Assembly (NCBI RefSeq): GCF_954871325.1 | Contig: NC_088779.1 | Location: 21,082,846-21,146,845 of the forward strand | Direction of reading: 5' to 3' | DNA from: Gordionus sp. m RMFG-2023 | Lineage: Eukaryota > Nematomorpha > Gordioida > Chordodea > Parachordodidae | DNA length: 64,000 bases | Part shown: positions 46,520 through 58,675 of the stretch, in pieces | How the letters are laid out: each line of letters opens with the position of its first letter | How positions within the stretch are numbered: position 1 is the first letter of the stretch | Notes under the pieces: model-generated | Seen by the model: the letters and a program-made list of their open reading frames with translations, nothing else | Told to the model about the DNA's origin: nothing | The model's database searches: none | Made by a program: the position numbers and the translations under genes

Positions 46520-46900
46520 TACTTCGCAAAGGCGAGTATATTGGTATAATACTAAGGTTTTTATGCCTGTCTATAAATTGTTGATTTTACCGTTGTAATA
46601 ATATCAGAACTGAAGAATATAAAAACAATATTTTTAATAATAATATACAATTACTTTATAGGCCAGCAATTGGTTGTTTTCATATATATTATCAATTGAT
46701 TTATTCTATAAGGATATTAGAAAAAAAATTATATAGACTAATTTAATCAATTTATTAAATAAAATCTACTTTGCAAAAAAACATTTTAAAATTATTTATA
46801 ATAATTTTGAAAAATAAAAAAATTGATCTTAACACTATCTTCATTATAATTTAAAAATCTTATTTAAATAAACTCTTTAAATACAATGTGTTTTACACAG
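46520..46900. other. AT-rich interior, nothing recognised
   Basis: No open frame or repeat beyond A/T runs. Confidence 0.5.
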
Positions 46901-47582
46901 ATCAGTCATAAAAGTCAATTTCACTAAAAAAAAAGAATATTAAATCTAACATGTCAGTGATAAATGTCAATATCACTAAATATAAATTTATTGAAAACGG
47001 TTCATTTAAAACGTTATAGCGAGCTTGCAGGTATTAGATTTTGAGTACTCAAGGAAAACCTTTATAGTTACCACCTTTTTATTTATTCATGGCGATCACC
47101 TCCTTAATTTGATTCTTTGGATTAGATTCCTTCCTGAAAAAAACCTTGTTAGAATTCATATAAATATGTTCCGTTTAGCATACCTCTCTATGTTGACTTG
47201 AACATAACTGTCTTTTTTTGAAGAAGTAGGGACAACGCATTAATAATGAATTATCATTTATTAACGAAATCTCGAGGATTAGGCAATAAAATATTGAGTT
47301 TACCGTTTTTAAAAATCGGTTCAAAACGAGCCATTTAATAATACTGATGAATTAAACTAGATAGTGGATTTCGTTTTTATTTTTGTATATTTGATTTACC
47401 ATCGATTTATCATTATTTAAAAATGTGTAATGTAAAATCATGATTTACTCTTAAAATTCTGTTAAACAATTAATTTTTTTAAATTTTCCCACAAAAGGCA
47501 CATTGTGACTTTAAAAAAAAATTGTATACATGAATTTTAATTATATAAATTTACCTAATTAATGTTATTTCATTAATCAAAG

Positions 47583-50500
47583 TTTTACGCTTGCATGTGC
47601 GCTCTATACCTGATATACATGATCGTCTGGAGTTTTTGGTGCATATATTATTACAAAGAACTTCTGAGAATTCAATATTGCATCGCGGCCGTTATTTTCC
47701 TTGGTGATTCATTAGTATTTATTTATTTGATTATCTTTTCATATTTATCATTGCTTAATCATGATTGGTAAGTCTATATTAATAAGAGAAAGTTGTTTCC
47801 CTGTTTAAATTATCAGATCTGTGTATACTACTTATTGAATTTGATCCTAACCGGATAAGAAAACAATATGTACCGTTTTAAACGAGAGCCAAAAAAGAGA
47901 GAATAGATGTAATAGAATCAATTAAATAAATTAACCTTGAAAAGTAAATGAATTGGTAATATGATTAATTGATGTTATTATAATAATTGGCTTGCGAAAT
48001 ATATATATACTGATGTAATTAATTACATTGATATAATAAAATTCTTCATTGTTTCACGACTATCACAAAATATATAGTTGCCTCATGATGATTTTTCTTA
48101 AAGGAAATTATTCAATTATTTGGGGGTATGCTCGTTATTTGAAAATCATGTAAATGTTTGTGATTTTTTTTTGAGGTTACACTAGTGTTGATTCTTGTTG
48201 TAAAGTTGTTTAAAATATTTATAGAATGAAAGTGTTTAAAGAACGTAAATTAGTTTCATATATAATTAATAAAGGAAAAAATTTAAAATAATTAATTGTA
48301 AAGTTCACTTATGTTGGATTTATATATTGCATGTATGTGATTTTTTTTAAAAACGATGATGATAAATAATGCAATGTTATAGAAGTGTATGCATGCATTA
48401 TATTTTTAGTGGTTGCATGCTCATTTTAGTATATTATCGATCGCAATTGGCATGGTGAAAAAAAGTTATTAAGTTAAAAAGAATTTAATTTTTTTGATAT
48501 TTTTCTTTATTTTCATGTTTGAGTATTAGAAACAACACGTGTAAATAAATAAAAGCTTGTGAAAATATATAAATACCAGGGGAACCTTTAATTATAACGG
48601 TTCAGTTTGGTTACGGTTCAGTATGTAAAATATTATAATGGTTACGTTTTGGCTACGGTTCTTAAGGAAAAATTTGCAAAAGTTAGGTTCGGTTCAGCTA
48701 ATTATAAAGGTTCATAATGGTTCATTACGGTTAGAAATTTTTTTTTTATTGAAGCAACACCATCGTCTAATTTATTTTTATTATAAGAATCTATGAATTA
48801 TATATAAAAAAATATATAAGATTCAAAATACTCATTTTTAAATATATTATAAGTAATATATTTTCTAATACAAATGGATTCATATTTGTTTGTTGTGACG
48901 ATAACATAAATTTTAGCCCCGAAAAGGCCCTTTCTACAGAAACTTGTGTTTCGGGAACCGCCGGTACTATAAGAGCAAGTTTATATAATTCTGGATATTC
49001 AAATTTTTTTGATTCCTAAAATATAAAAACTGAACCCGTTTAACCCGGTTTAACCTTTTTTTATAAAGGTTCTTTTTACTCCTTCAAAAAATAATTATAT
49101 CGGTTCGATTACGGTTACGGTTCTGATATTTATAACGGTTTATAATGGTTTAACGGTTCACTCCGGGTCCCTGATAAATACCGAAAATGATGATATATTA
49201 TAGTTTTATTACTTTAGCAATATCGAAAAATTATAAACCCAGAAATTAAATATCTTAGTTTTTATTCTATTTTGATGAATAATTAATTTTTACATAAAGT
49301 AAATTTAAATTACATAATCATACTATCCCGTTCACACCCAATACTCAGTTAATCTTCTAGGGAGTGTAATTTACAAATCACCATGATATCCAAACCTTCT
49401 TTAAATACCCTCATGTTCTATAAATACTTTTCCCACCTTTCAATATTTAGGAAAAAAACAACACAAATAATGAACACTGGCGTAACCTCATTAAAAAAAA
49501 TCTCAAAGATTTACATGATTTTCGATAATGAGTATCCCCAAATCCACTAATTTTCTTTAAGACAATCCTTAAGGATAGTATATAATATTCAATAAATAAT
49601 ATACATTTCGATAATAATTATGCCCCAATTTTAATAATTTCCTTTACAGCAATCCTTATAAGGCTAGTATACATTCAATAAATGATATATATTTCGATAA
49701 TGAGTATACGCGACAAATTGATAATTTCCTTTAAGACTACAATCCTTATAATATTAGATTAATGTTCAATAATATATTTCAACGAGCATACAAATTGAAT
49801 AATTTCCTTTAAAAATGGAATAGAGAATATAGACATAAATAATGATTATGTTATATTTTATTATGACTCAAATTTTCATAAAAAAATATAGGATTTTTAG
49901 AGAAATCACTTTTCCTTGGGGAGTATCACACCGTAAATTCTACTGGTAATTCGATTTATGGAGCCCTTGTTTTTGCCGAATTAATATCGGCTCTTAAACG
50001 GGCTTTATCACGCATCCTCATAATTATAGCATGTATCGGGTACGGGATAGTCAAGTAATATTATCAATGAGTTCTTTTATGTACGAATATTACAAAATAA
50101 GTTTCCAAAAATAAAAACCATATGGTGATGGAAACGTCGAGTTTAACGTTTTTGCGAAGAAGATAGAATATAAGAAAAAATAGGTTTTCTAAAAAGACAC
50201 TTTTTTTAAAAAAAAATGGGAGGGGGTGGTGTTTAAAATAAAATATTTAGAGGAACAAATTTTGGAACAGAAGGACTATATTTAAGGTTAAGCAAATTCT
50301 ATTCCTTAAAAAATCTTAATCTATTCTTTTAGAATTTGCCTCAGTGGAATCTTTCCTTTAATCGTTATTTAGCAACACCCCAGAAAAAATTTAAAATTGT
50401 TAACACAAAAAAAAATCTGTCAATATTCTTAGCCAGGTTTTTTAAAATTATTTTTGCGTTTTTCAAAGTTGAGCATAATTATTAAACAAAACCCCCTAGG

Positions 50501-53500
50501 CTGATGTGTTATATTTTGGCTAAATACTAAGATTCACCTTTTTTTAGGTGGTCAAAAATTGGCCTACACGTTATTTACACCATTCGTTATTCTAAAACTT
50601 TTATCTACAGACCCAGACTAGGTTCTACCATGAAACGCGTCATATATCTTGGCTTCGTTTATTTCATATTTGCCTGGATCGACGGAATCTTGCGCGTTAG
50701 CAAAAACAAGGCTAATCCTAACAGCATAATCATATTCGCCACCATTCCAGTTGCCTTCCTTGACTCCGTTATTTGCTGGTGGATATCCTTTTTTTCGTCG
50801 TCATCAATTATTGATCATATTTTATTTTTTATTTTTTTTAAAAATAGTTTGTAAAATTTGTTAATATCGAGGATTATTAAATTTTATTTATTGGAAAAGC
50901 ATGACACAACATTTAAAAGTTTTATAAGAAATAATTTCAGTAATCCTCCATAAAATTTAAAATTTTTTATGAACCCATATACTTTAAAGATCAGAAATCT
51001 TAATTCTAAATGCAATAAAAAACGCTTAACTAGGGATGTCCGATTAGCTACTTTTTTTGCCTATCCGATTCTATTAGAGATTGAATTTCTAACCTATTCG
51101 ATCAATAAATGGGTTTGCAATAATTAAATTTATTTTGCGATTTTATTTCGAAAAGAATCGAATGTCAGCCAAAATCGGTGCCATCCGATTCCTATCATTT
51201 TAAATTGTAACGAAAAGGTTTTACGTATAAAATAATTTCCTTTAACTCCTAGCTTTTATATTATGTCTCCTTCCTTATACGTGTTTTCTGGCTTAGTCAA
51301 TACCCTAAGAACTTTGAAACTACGGCACAACGTTGTTAAACTGACCATGTATCGATATTTCACTAACGTTTTGGTATTTTGCGTAATAGGTAATAAAAAT
51401 TAATTACTTTTTAAATATTCCCTTCGGGGAGGGAGAATCAGAGATGCTGATACTTGATATCGGTATACAGATATTTAAAAATTTACCCGATATAAGTGCC
51501 CGATACTTAAAAATGGTATTTAACCTTCGTAAATTTAAGATTTTTTTAAAAACCAATGCGAAAAACAGAAATTAGGTGCTGCATTGTTATATCATACTTA
51601 CCTACACTGATGATTAATTCATTTAATTGCATTTTTAAGCTTCGGTGAATAAAAATCAGCAGGTGACTTCCCACCTTTGTTTCCCGTATAATATTTTTTT
51701 AAATTATGAATATAACTTATTTAAAAATATTTTCATAAAGCTTTAAAGCAAATTATATGGGGAATCTAACATGACTTGCCACCATCTTATTTTTAATACT
51801 GTTGTATTCACATATTTTAAAAACTGCGGACTCAAGATTTTAGCCAAAATAATATTACCCAAGCCTGGAAATCTTGCTCATGGGTGACAGAAAGGTTTAT
51901 ACACCTATTGGTAAATTCCCTAGACTTAGGAATTATTATTTTGGTCAAAATCTTGATATGGATATTTTTATAAATCACTGAAATCGAGTCGGTTAACAAA
52001 GCTAAATATGGCTATCAGATTAATGGTTTATATCTATTTTCTAATTTTTTTTTATTGCATAAGCTATGTACTAAACTTCTTTTTTTTACAAATGCGAAAA
52101 CTTTCACAAATTTAAAATAAACTATTAAAAATTTTCTAAATTTTCTGGACACGTTTTTGTTCAAAATTTTTTTTTTAAAAGTTTTCTTATTTTGTCATTT
52201 TTGTTTTTCTGTAAATTTTGGGCACCTCCTTTATAATTTAAAAAAAAAATTCTTACGTCTAAGTATAAAATCTTTTTTTTTAAATATTCGGAAAGTTATA
52301 AAATTTAATTTTTGAAATTTTAATGAAATGTTAAATTTTTGCAATTTATAAAATTTTCTATGTTTCATTTTTTTAAATTTTACAATTAAAATAGCTTATA
52401 TATTTATTTTCATTAAAATTTCTAAAATTTATGAATTTAATTTTTATGATATTTTGGACACAGCCTAAAGAAAGTAAAATTTAGAAAAATAAATAAGTTT
52501 AGAAATATACTAGTCATCTCTTATAAAAGCGAAATATATTTATAATCATCATATTACATATAATAAGGATACTATATTTTGTTAAATTTCTCTCTAGCCT
52601 CTATAGCTTTCATGCTTTGGTCGTTTAAAGAACACAAATTGATAACTTGCCTCAAGGTATCTTTTTTTAAATATTTTTTATCTACCTCGGGATTTAATAT
52701 ATATATATGTATAAAAGACAAAGTGGAAAAGAAAGAAGAAATATAATATTGCAATAGTTTGAGGAGATTGCATAATGAATTAATATATTTTTAATTATAA
52801 ATTCTCTTGAATCAAGAATTGGCGACAAATTTGGCTCGACGAAGCATTTTGGCATCTCCTCTTTTCGCTCATTCTTTTTGCCATCATTATCTTATGGCGA
52901 CCCTCTGCAAATAATCAAAGGTTTTCTGAATAATATTTAAACTTGGAATATTTAATGTACCACTTAAATATATTAATGTTATAATTGGCTCCGAACTATT
53001 TCCCATTTACGAGCAAAAAAAAAATTTCTTAACCATAATTCAATATTAAAAATCGTTTGTATAAAAAAAATATTTATGTAATCAAGATACGCCTTCTCTC
53101 CTTTGCTCGATGCAAATTCCGACGATGAAATTAATGGGATCGTCGAGGATCTGGAAGAAGATGAAGAAAATGAGCTTTACAGTGCCAAAGGTGCAGAGCA
53201 ATATATTTTTTAATTTTCTTTATAACATAAGACAATGTATTTAAACTCTTTTTTCAACGATTACGTTTAAAATCTATATCTTATCCAATTAAATCCAAGA
53301 CTTAGGATAAACATTATTTACATTACATAACAACCAACTAGCTAGTTTGACTCGAATTTAACCAAATATGAATAGTTTAACATTTAAAGATAGATAATAT
53401 TTTAAGTTTTTAATAACCCTTTCGCATTTTAATAAAGGTGTCGTTAAGATGAGATCATTTACTTCTGAAGATAGAAGGCCGTTGGTTTCTCATAAAAGCA

Positions 53501-54841
53501 ACTCCAATCATGCCAAGAATACTACAGTTGATTTATTTTTCGTTATTTAGATTAGGACTATGAACCCGAACCTTGAATGAAAATCCTTTGAAACCTCAAT
53601 ATTTTACTGAACTCAAACCCGAACTCTTTTTTAAAATTTAGGGTTCGGGTTCAATAAATTTATTAAAATTTTATTTATTTATTTTAATTCAAATAACGTA
53701 TAAAAAACTATATTAAAACATAAAAAACATGTCAATTATTTAAAACATAAAACACAATTTTTTTTATATTTTCAAAAACATTTTTTGGTGAAATTAATTT
53801 TCCTATTTATTTATTTACAATACTCTATTTTATGTAAAAATTTTACGAGCATATTTTATAATATTTTTTTTTATTGATTGATAATGTATAATATAATAAT
53901 ATATATTTAAAAATGAAAGTTTTGCTTTAAAAATCAAACTTAATTTTAATATCCCTATTTTGGAAGATATCATGATAATTCGCTTATATTCTAATTATAA
54001 TGATGAATAATTATTTTTATGGTAAGGGCCAAATATAGTAAAAATAAAGTTTATAAAAAACTGATGCCTCTGTTACTTTTACTAAATTTTATAAATCTTT
54101 ATTTTTCTGAACCACTAACCCTGAATCTAACTGAAACAAAAATCTGAACTCTTTTTTTTAGATGAAGGGTTCTCACAGCCCTGATTTTAGATAATAAATT
54201 TATTAAGTTTTGTTTATTTTTTGTTAAATTATTCATATAAAATTTTTTATTAAACATCGATAACTATGTCTCTATAAATAATATTAAAAATTTTGTTACT
54301 GCTTATGTTTGTGACAGAAGAACGAAAGAAAGAAAAGGGAAGAAAATAGTTTATTTCTAATTTACTTATTATTTAATAATATCTATGTTTATTTATTTAT
54401 TTTGTTTTAGGAAGATGACTTGAAATGGATTGAGGATAACATACCTCCATTGATAGCCGACACGTAAATATAACTTTAACATTTTTATAACTCAAATTTT
54501 AATGCATTTAAAGATTATTATGATAAAACTTAGAATATTATTACAATCTAAATCTATTTTGCTTTGATATTTAGAAATATATCTATCGTTAGATTTCGGT
54601 TGGTAAAAGTGCTCATTAATTTATTTTTTCATATTTGAGTGTGTTGAAATGTAAATAATTCAGGTTGAACACCCCCTCTCAAAAAAATAGTTTCAGCAAC
54701 TTTAAATACATTTATCTCCTTTAAAAATATAAATTTTATTCATATTCTATGTTTTAAATAATTTTTAGCGCTTTACCCAACATTCTAGATTCGGAAGAGG
54801 AAGAAAATATTAGAAGATTTGAAATTGGAAAAATGCAATAG
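47583..54841 (+). CDS. TMEM87A: TMEM87-type Golgi seven-helix protein, ten exons seen, N-terminus missing
   Basis: Exons: 47583-47703, 49892-50054, 50611-50782, 51281-51389, 52598-52656, 52817-52920, 53087-53190, 53438-53526, 54411-54463, 54769-54841. All junction phases agree. The order matches animal TMEM87: [99 protein letters not shown], an acidic stretch, [13 protein letters not shown] and [12 protein letters not shown] before the TAG. The transmembrane core and cytosolic tail are present; the lumenal GOLD-like domain exons are not found and may lie left of 43.8 kb. The family acts in Golgi trafficking/mechanosensing (knowledge, not seen here). A versus B paralogue cannot be decided, so the symbol is approximate. 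The third intron is a candidate U12 AT-AC intron. hAT derivatives occupy two introns. Confidence 0.93.
48577..49173 (-). mobile_element. hAT deletion derivative, 597 bp, in a TMEM87 intron
   Basis: Exact 8-bp duplication ATAAATAC at 48569-48576 and 49174-49181. Ends CAGGGGAACC (left) and GGGTCCCTG (right), with subterminal GGTTACGGTT / AACGGTTCA blocks. It retains only the transposase C-terminus. Confidence 0.92.
48791..49015 (-). pseudogene. hAT transposase C-terminal exon
   Basis: After an AG at 49017-49016 the minus strand is open for 74 codons to TAG. It contains [20 protein letters not shown] followed by [15 protein letters not shown], the hAT dimerisation block with the conserved S-V-E-R-A-F-S. 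The other exons are deleted. Confidence 0.85.
49174..49891. other. TMEM87 intron sequence
   Basis: Three loosely repeated units near 49545-49800 (TTTCCTTTA-AG-CAATCCTTATA ... TATATTTCGATAATGAGTAT) form a diverged tandem repeat of about 120 bp. Nothing coding. Confidence 0.5.
50783..51280 (+). other. Candidate U12-type AT-AC intron in TMEM87
   Basis: The donor at 50783 is ATATCCTTT, the classic U12 AT-AC 5' splice site, placed exactly after the conserved CWW codons. The intron ends ...CCTTATAC at 51280. This join restores frame and exact length correspondence with TMEM87 (CWW then [17 protein letters not shown]). None of the GT donors nearby keeps frame. A branch-like TTTCCTTTAACT lies at 51236-51247, further from the acceptor than usual. 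Confidence 0.7.
53553..54184. mobile_element. hAT-like MITE, 632 bp, in a TMEM87 intron
   Basis: Left end TAGGACTATGAACCC, right end inwards TCAGGGCTGTGAGAACCC. Flanking ATTTAGAT (53545-53552) and TTTTAGAT (54185-54192) match at seven of eight bases. Interior has TTCGGGTTC blocks and A/T-rich sequence; no coding. Confidence 0.7.
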
Positions 54842-55585
54842 GAATTGTTAGTATTTTAATAATCAATTTGAAGTGTAACACGCTATATTAATTACAAAAT
54901 TTTAAATTGTAAAAAAATCATATTCATTAATGTGTTTAATTTTATAAACCTAAAACTATAAGGATATCGTCACATTAATCATTATAATGTTAAAAATGTT
55001 TTATTTTTTGATTTATTTTGTTATTTATTTCGAAGAGTGACATTATTATTTTTCTCTACCTTTGTTTTGTGGCCCTATTCTAGGTTCACCCGGGGAAAAA
55101 ATACTATACGGATTCTCTATATCAGTTTTCCGCCTCTTGAGCATTACTAGTGGTTTAACTTAGCATTTTCCCGCCATTATCTACCATAAAACCTTGTTCC
55201 TCCCACCCCCATCAGATAGCATCTACCTATCCAATCACCATTTGCTTAGGACATGGCTAACGGATGGGTTCATAAAAAGTATTGGAGCAAGTATTTGATC
55301 ATATTTCTTTCCTGACATTAACCTCTTTTGTTGACCCTGTCGAGGAAGCAATGATCCTATTTTACAATTTTATTTATTTCAAAAAGGGTAATTATTAGAT
55401 CACTGGTTAATGTTACTTCATTGACCCACATCCTCTTCCACATTTTTTAAATAAATCATAGCGTACAATATCAAAATTAAAGTTTATGTTGAAAACTGCC
55501 AATTCATAGCAATTTTTAAAAAGACTTAATTTACTAAATAACAACAAATTATTTTTTAAATACAATAAAATCTATATTTTTATAT
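54842..55585. other. Region downstream of TMEM87
   Basis: Contains a less AT-rich patch at 55075-55290 without a long open frame. No polyadenylation element or RNA gene can be singled out. Confidence 0.45.
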
Positions 55586-55589
55586 ATTA

Positions 55590-55745
55590 GGGGGTGGCAT
55601 GTCATCCCTTCCCATCTACTATATATCACCCATAGGACGGATCCATCTTGTTTGCTGCAGGAAAAAATAGTCTATTGGATTAGAACCCAGAACTATCGGA
55701 TTGGCAAGTCATGCCTTTATGACTAGGTCACAGACGCCTTACCAA
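55590..55745 (-). repeat. tRNA-derived SINE-like element
   Basis: On the minus strand, GTCTGTGACCTAGTCATAAA (A-box region) is followed about 35 bases later by GGGTTCTAATCC (55688-55677, B-box), in tRNA-like order. The imperfect pairing of the presumed acceptor stem and the extra downstream sequence suggest a SINE rather than a working tRNA gene. Confidence 0.65.
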
Positions 55746-56179
55746 AATTACCATTTTTTTAGATATATCTTATACAAATGTGGCGCTCTAGATCCAAATA
55801 AAAAAGAAATACCGATTGATGGAATGACTATAACCCAAAATCAAGGTGGTTTGGAATTATTTTAAGAAAATCAAGTGATCGAAAAAGGTCAATGTTAATT
55901 TGGTATTTTGTTTATTTTCCATTCTTGTCAATCTAATGGTTTATGGTTCGTATCCAGCAAGGATGAGGATGATATCTATTATATCGAACTACACCACGTT
56001 ATTTATTTTGAAAATTCGGTTGTTGCTTCATTTGGAAAGCTTATTTCATTTATTATTATTTTTTAATTTTTTATGCTTAATTTTTATATAAATATTGGAT
56101 TGGTTCTTCTGATAGTAATTGGTTAATTTTTATTTAAAATAGTTTTTTCTAAAAATGTATACAGCGTTTTATATACAAG

Positions 56180-56196
56180 GGGGGGGGGGGGGGGGT
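56180..56196. repeat. Poly-G tract
   Basis: A run of about 17 Gs, one of several long G/C homopolymers in this A/T-rich window (also near 12963, 33130, 33218, 57660, 61527, 63006). Confidence 0.9.
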
Positions 56197-56840
56197 TAGG
56201 CTAGTGGTAAGTAAATTTTTGTGGTTTATCAATTAAATTTTTAGCTGTATGTAACCCAGTTTTTTATTCATTAAATTTAAATAAATACAACCATTAATAA
56301 AAAATTTTGGGGGTTATCAAATTCTTATATGAAACGTAGTTTTATTCATTAAATCGAAATATAGTATTAAAATTTATACAATCAAAATTAATGAAAATAT
56401 CCTAGAAGATATTCATGAATATTATCGATCACCATATCTTTTATAGTTTGCCATTAGATCTCGCCAGTCATTTGAGGTGTGGATCGATCTGTCATTTAAA
56501 TCAACAAAGTTTCGTAAATAATTGACCCGATTGTGGAAATAATTTGCGTTCTAGCCGATTATATCTAAGATAAATAGAGATAAAAGATTTTTTTTTACCA
56601 TTTTTGATTTACAGAAAAATATATTTATATACCCTAATCACAAGTCAGTCATTGTTGTCGAATCTTGCATGACATTATCTTTAATCACATGCAGTGTGGT
56701 ATCTTGATCCCTACTTATTGTGGCACTTAGAAATATGACATTTGTCTCCCGACATATGCCACAGATGATCCATATATCCTCGGAAATCAAATGCCGACTA
56801 CGATTATTACGCTTCCAAACATGTGTTTCATCAATTTTGA

Positions 56841-57640
56841 CAGGGATCCAAACCGAAACGAATATCGGTTCAGGTTCGGATAGAAATAACGGTTCATGTT
56901 CGGTTCGCAAAAAATAAAAATATAGGTTCGGTTCGAACCTCTAAAAACCGGTTTGAACACATTTGTATTCAAACCTACATTAGGATTATGTATCAGGAAA
57001 ATTTTTTTTTTATTTCATAATTAAAATAAAAACCTTCATTTTTATTAATTGCACAAATATAACAAATAAATATATCAATGATTAATTTAAATATGAACAA
57101 TTACTTATATTTTTTTTACTAAGCTGCACAATTAATATATATTCAAAATTCGTCTCACTCAAATTACATCTATAAGGAGATAATATAAATTTAATTGTTG
57201 AAAAACATCCTTCCACACTAACTTGGGTAGCTGGCATTGCCAGTATGATATCAGATTTGATGTGTCATTTATAATACTATATGTAAATAATTTATATATT
57301 AGATTAAATTTTTTTCTAGGCATTATAATTTATAAGCTTAAAATATTTAAAAAATATTGCAAAATGGCAATATATTAAAGTTATAAAAATTATCACTGTC
57401 GTTTATCAATCAAATGTGAGTGATAATAATTTTTAAAACAATTTGAATATAATTAAAATTTTTGCAATATACTACTAGTAATAACTTACACATTATTTTA
57501 TAAGCATAAAATTATGAGACTTGAATCGGTTCAGAGGCATTTTAGCGGTTCAGGTTCAGCTAGGAATTTTTTAGAGATTTAGGTTTGATAAAAAATACAG
57601 GTTTTTAGGTTTAACGGTTCAGGTTCGGTTTGGATTCCTG
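56841..57640 (-). mobile_element. hAT deletion derivative, 800 bp, inserted in the Merlin fossil
   Basis: Exact 8-bp duplication AATTTTGA at 56833-56840 and 57641-57648. Ends CAGGGATCCAAACCG and, inwards from the right, CAGGAATCCAAACCG. Subterminal GGTTCAGGTTC blocks occur at both ends. It keeps one transposase exon fragment. Confidence 0.93.
57080..57270 (-). pseudogene. hAT transposase C-terminal fragment
   Basis: Minus strand open piece: DIILAMPATQVSVEGCFSTI followed by KFILSPYRCNLSETNFE and a stop. Same QVSVE--FS block as the copy at 48791-49015, so the two belong to related families; here the conserved R-A is G-C. Confidence 0.8.
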
Positions 57641-57690
57641 AATTTTGATAACGCTGTTGCCCCCCCCCTCATATCTTTGAATGATTTGAA

Positions 57691-58595
57691 GTTATATCGA
57701 ACCAACATATTTTGCGAAATTTCTTATATTATATAAGTGAAATTAAAAACCATATTTTACTTTAAATTACCATCTTGCAATTACATTCCTATCTTAATTT
57801 AATAACTTCGAAGCCTTAAAATTATATAAAGACTTAAAAATAATTTTGTTCTGTAATTTTTTTAAATAATTGTATTTATGTACAAGTAGACTAGTCTTAA
57901 AAATCTTCCAACGTCCCGAATCTTATCAAAAATAGAATATAAAATGTGCCATTTATGATATCAAGATTAATATTACCTCTTCTATTGAATATGATCTACG
58001 AGACCTATTCCATCGGTATCGAAAACTTATTTTGTTTTTTTTACCCGCATTATGGAATTGCAACATTTATGTTCTATTCCCGACAGTATTAATTGGTTAT
58101 TTAAACAAAACTCATAAGTTGCTTTATCATTTTGAGTATATACACCTATTTTAAAAATATTGATTTTAAATAAGATAGGAAATAATATTAAATTTGTAAG
58201 AAAGTAATCTTATATATTTAATAATAATGGAGCGAAGTATTATAGTTCTAAATAATAAAAGTAACTAATAATTATAGCTCATGTTAAAAATTTAAAAACG
58301 CGGAATTGATAATATTTATATTTAGACATTTTACAGCTTTTTATTTAAAAAAATATTTATTTTAAAATTAAATAAAACCAATCAGTAAATGAACCAATCC
58401 AATATTAATATAAAAAATAATAAACAAAAAAATATAATAAAAGGACTTAAGGAACCTCGCGAAAGAAGCAATAATCGTAAATTGCTTTATATAAACTTCG
58501 CTATCTGTCATTAACCTGTAAAATATGGCATACGCGAACTCTAAAATTTGATCCAGATAACCAATGTTTATTTATATTAAATTAATTATCATTTT
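57691..58595. other. AT-rich stretch, nothing recognised
   Basis: The N-terminal part of the Merlin transposase might once have lain at 57690-57800, but no readable trace remains. Confidence 0.45.
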
Positions 58596-58599
58596 TATT

Positions 58600-58675
58600 A
58601 AGCCATTGTGGCCTAGTCGGTTGAGTGCATGCATTATCGTAAGTGAGCGAATGAACCCGTCTCTTAAATATATAT
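58600..58675 (+). repeat. Second tRNA-derived SINE-like fragment
   Basis: GTGGCCTAGTCGGTTGAGTG is a good A-box head. Downstream GAGCGAATGAACCCGTCTC looks like a B-box region with an internal deletion. Orientation is opposite to the copy at 55590-55745. Confidence 0.55.

Larger units (their letters stand above)
43851..47031. mobile_element. Inverted-repeat element of about 3.2 kb with OTU gene remnant
   Basis: The left arm from 43867 (AACGTTATAAATGAACC, then TTTAGCGATATTGACATTTA) matches the reverse complement of the right arm ending at about 47015 (AACGTTTTAAATGAACC, TTTAGTGATATTGACATTTA). Both arms carry the same GATATTGACATTTA repeat unit, so subterminal repeats are inverted as in the nested hAT. 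The outermost 15 bp match only loosely, and no target duplication was found. Confidence 0.6.
56422..57690 (-). pseudogene. Merlin (IS1016-like) transposase fossil, split by a hAT derivative
   Basis: Minus strand. Reading across the hAT insertion: GGGNSVI (about 57675-57655), then KIDETHVWKRNNRSRHL, DIWIICGICRETNVIFLSA and IKDNVMQDSTTMTDL (56840-56640). After an in-frame TGA where the family has Trp and a likely 48-bp intron comes HNRVNYLRNFVDLNDRSIHT with DLMANYKRYGDR (56564-56422). The IDET and TD-W-GY surroundings and the 'VNHS-NFVD----HT----W' tail are diagnostic of Merlin/ISXO2-type DDE transposases. It is inactive. Confidence 0.82.

Noticed and set aside
52572-52754. 60-codon minus-strand open frame
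   Set aside because: It overlaps a TMEM87 exon (52598-52656) on the plus strand that fits by phase and homology.
43851-54841. Placing TMEM87 N-terminal exons within 44-47.5 kb
   Set aside because: No segment there matches the lumenal domain; the interval is mostly the OTU-bearing element.
55590-55745. Functional tRNA gene
   Set aside because: Stem pairing is imperfect and sequence continues past the tRNA-like part; a SINE head fits better.
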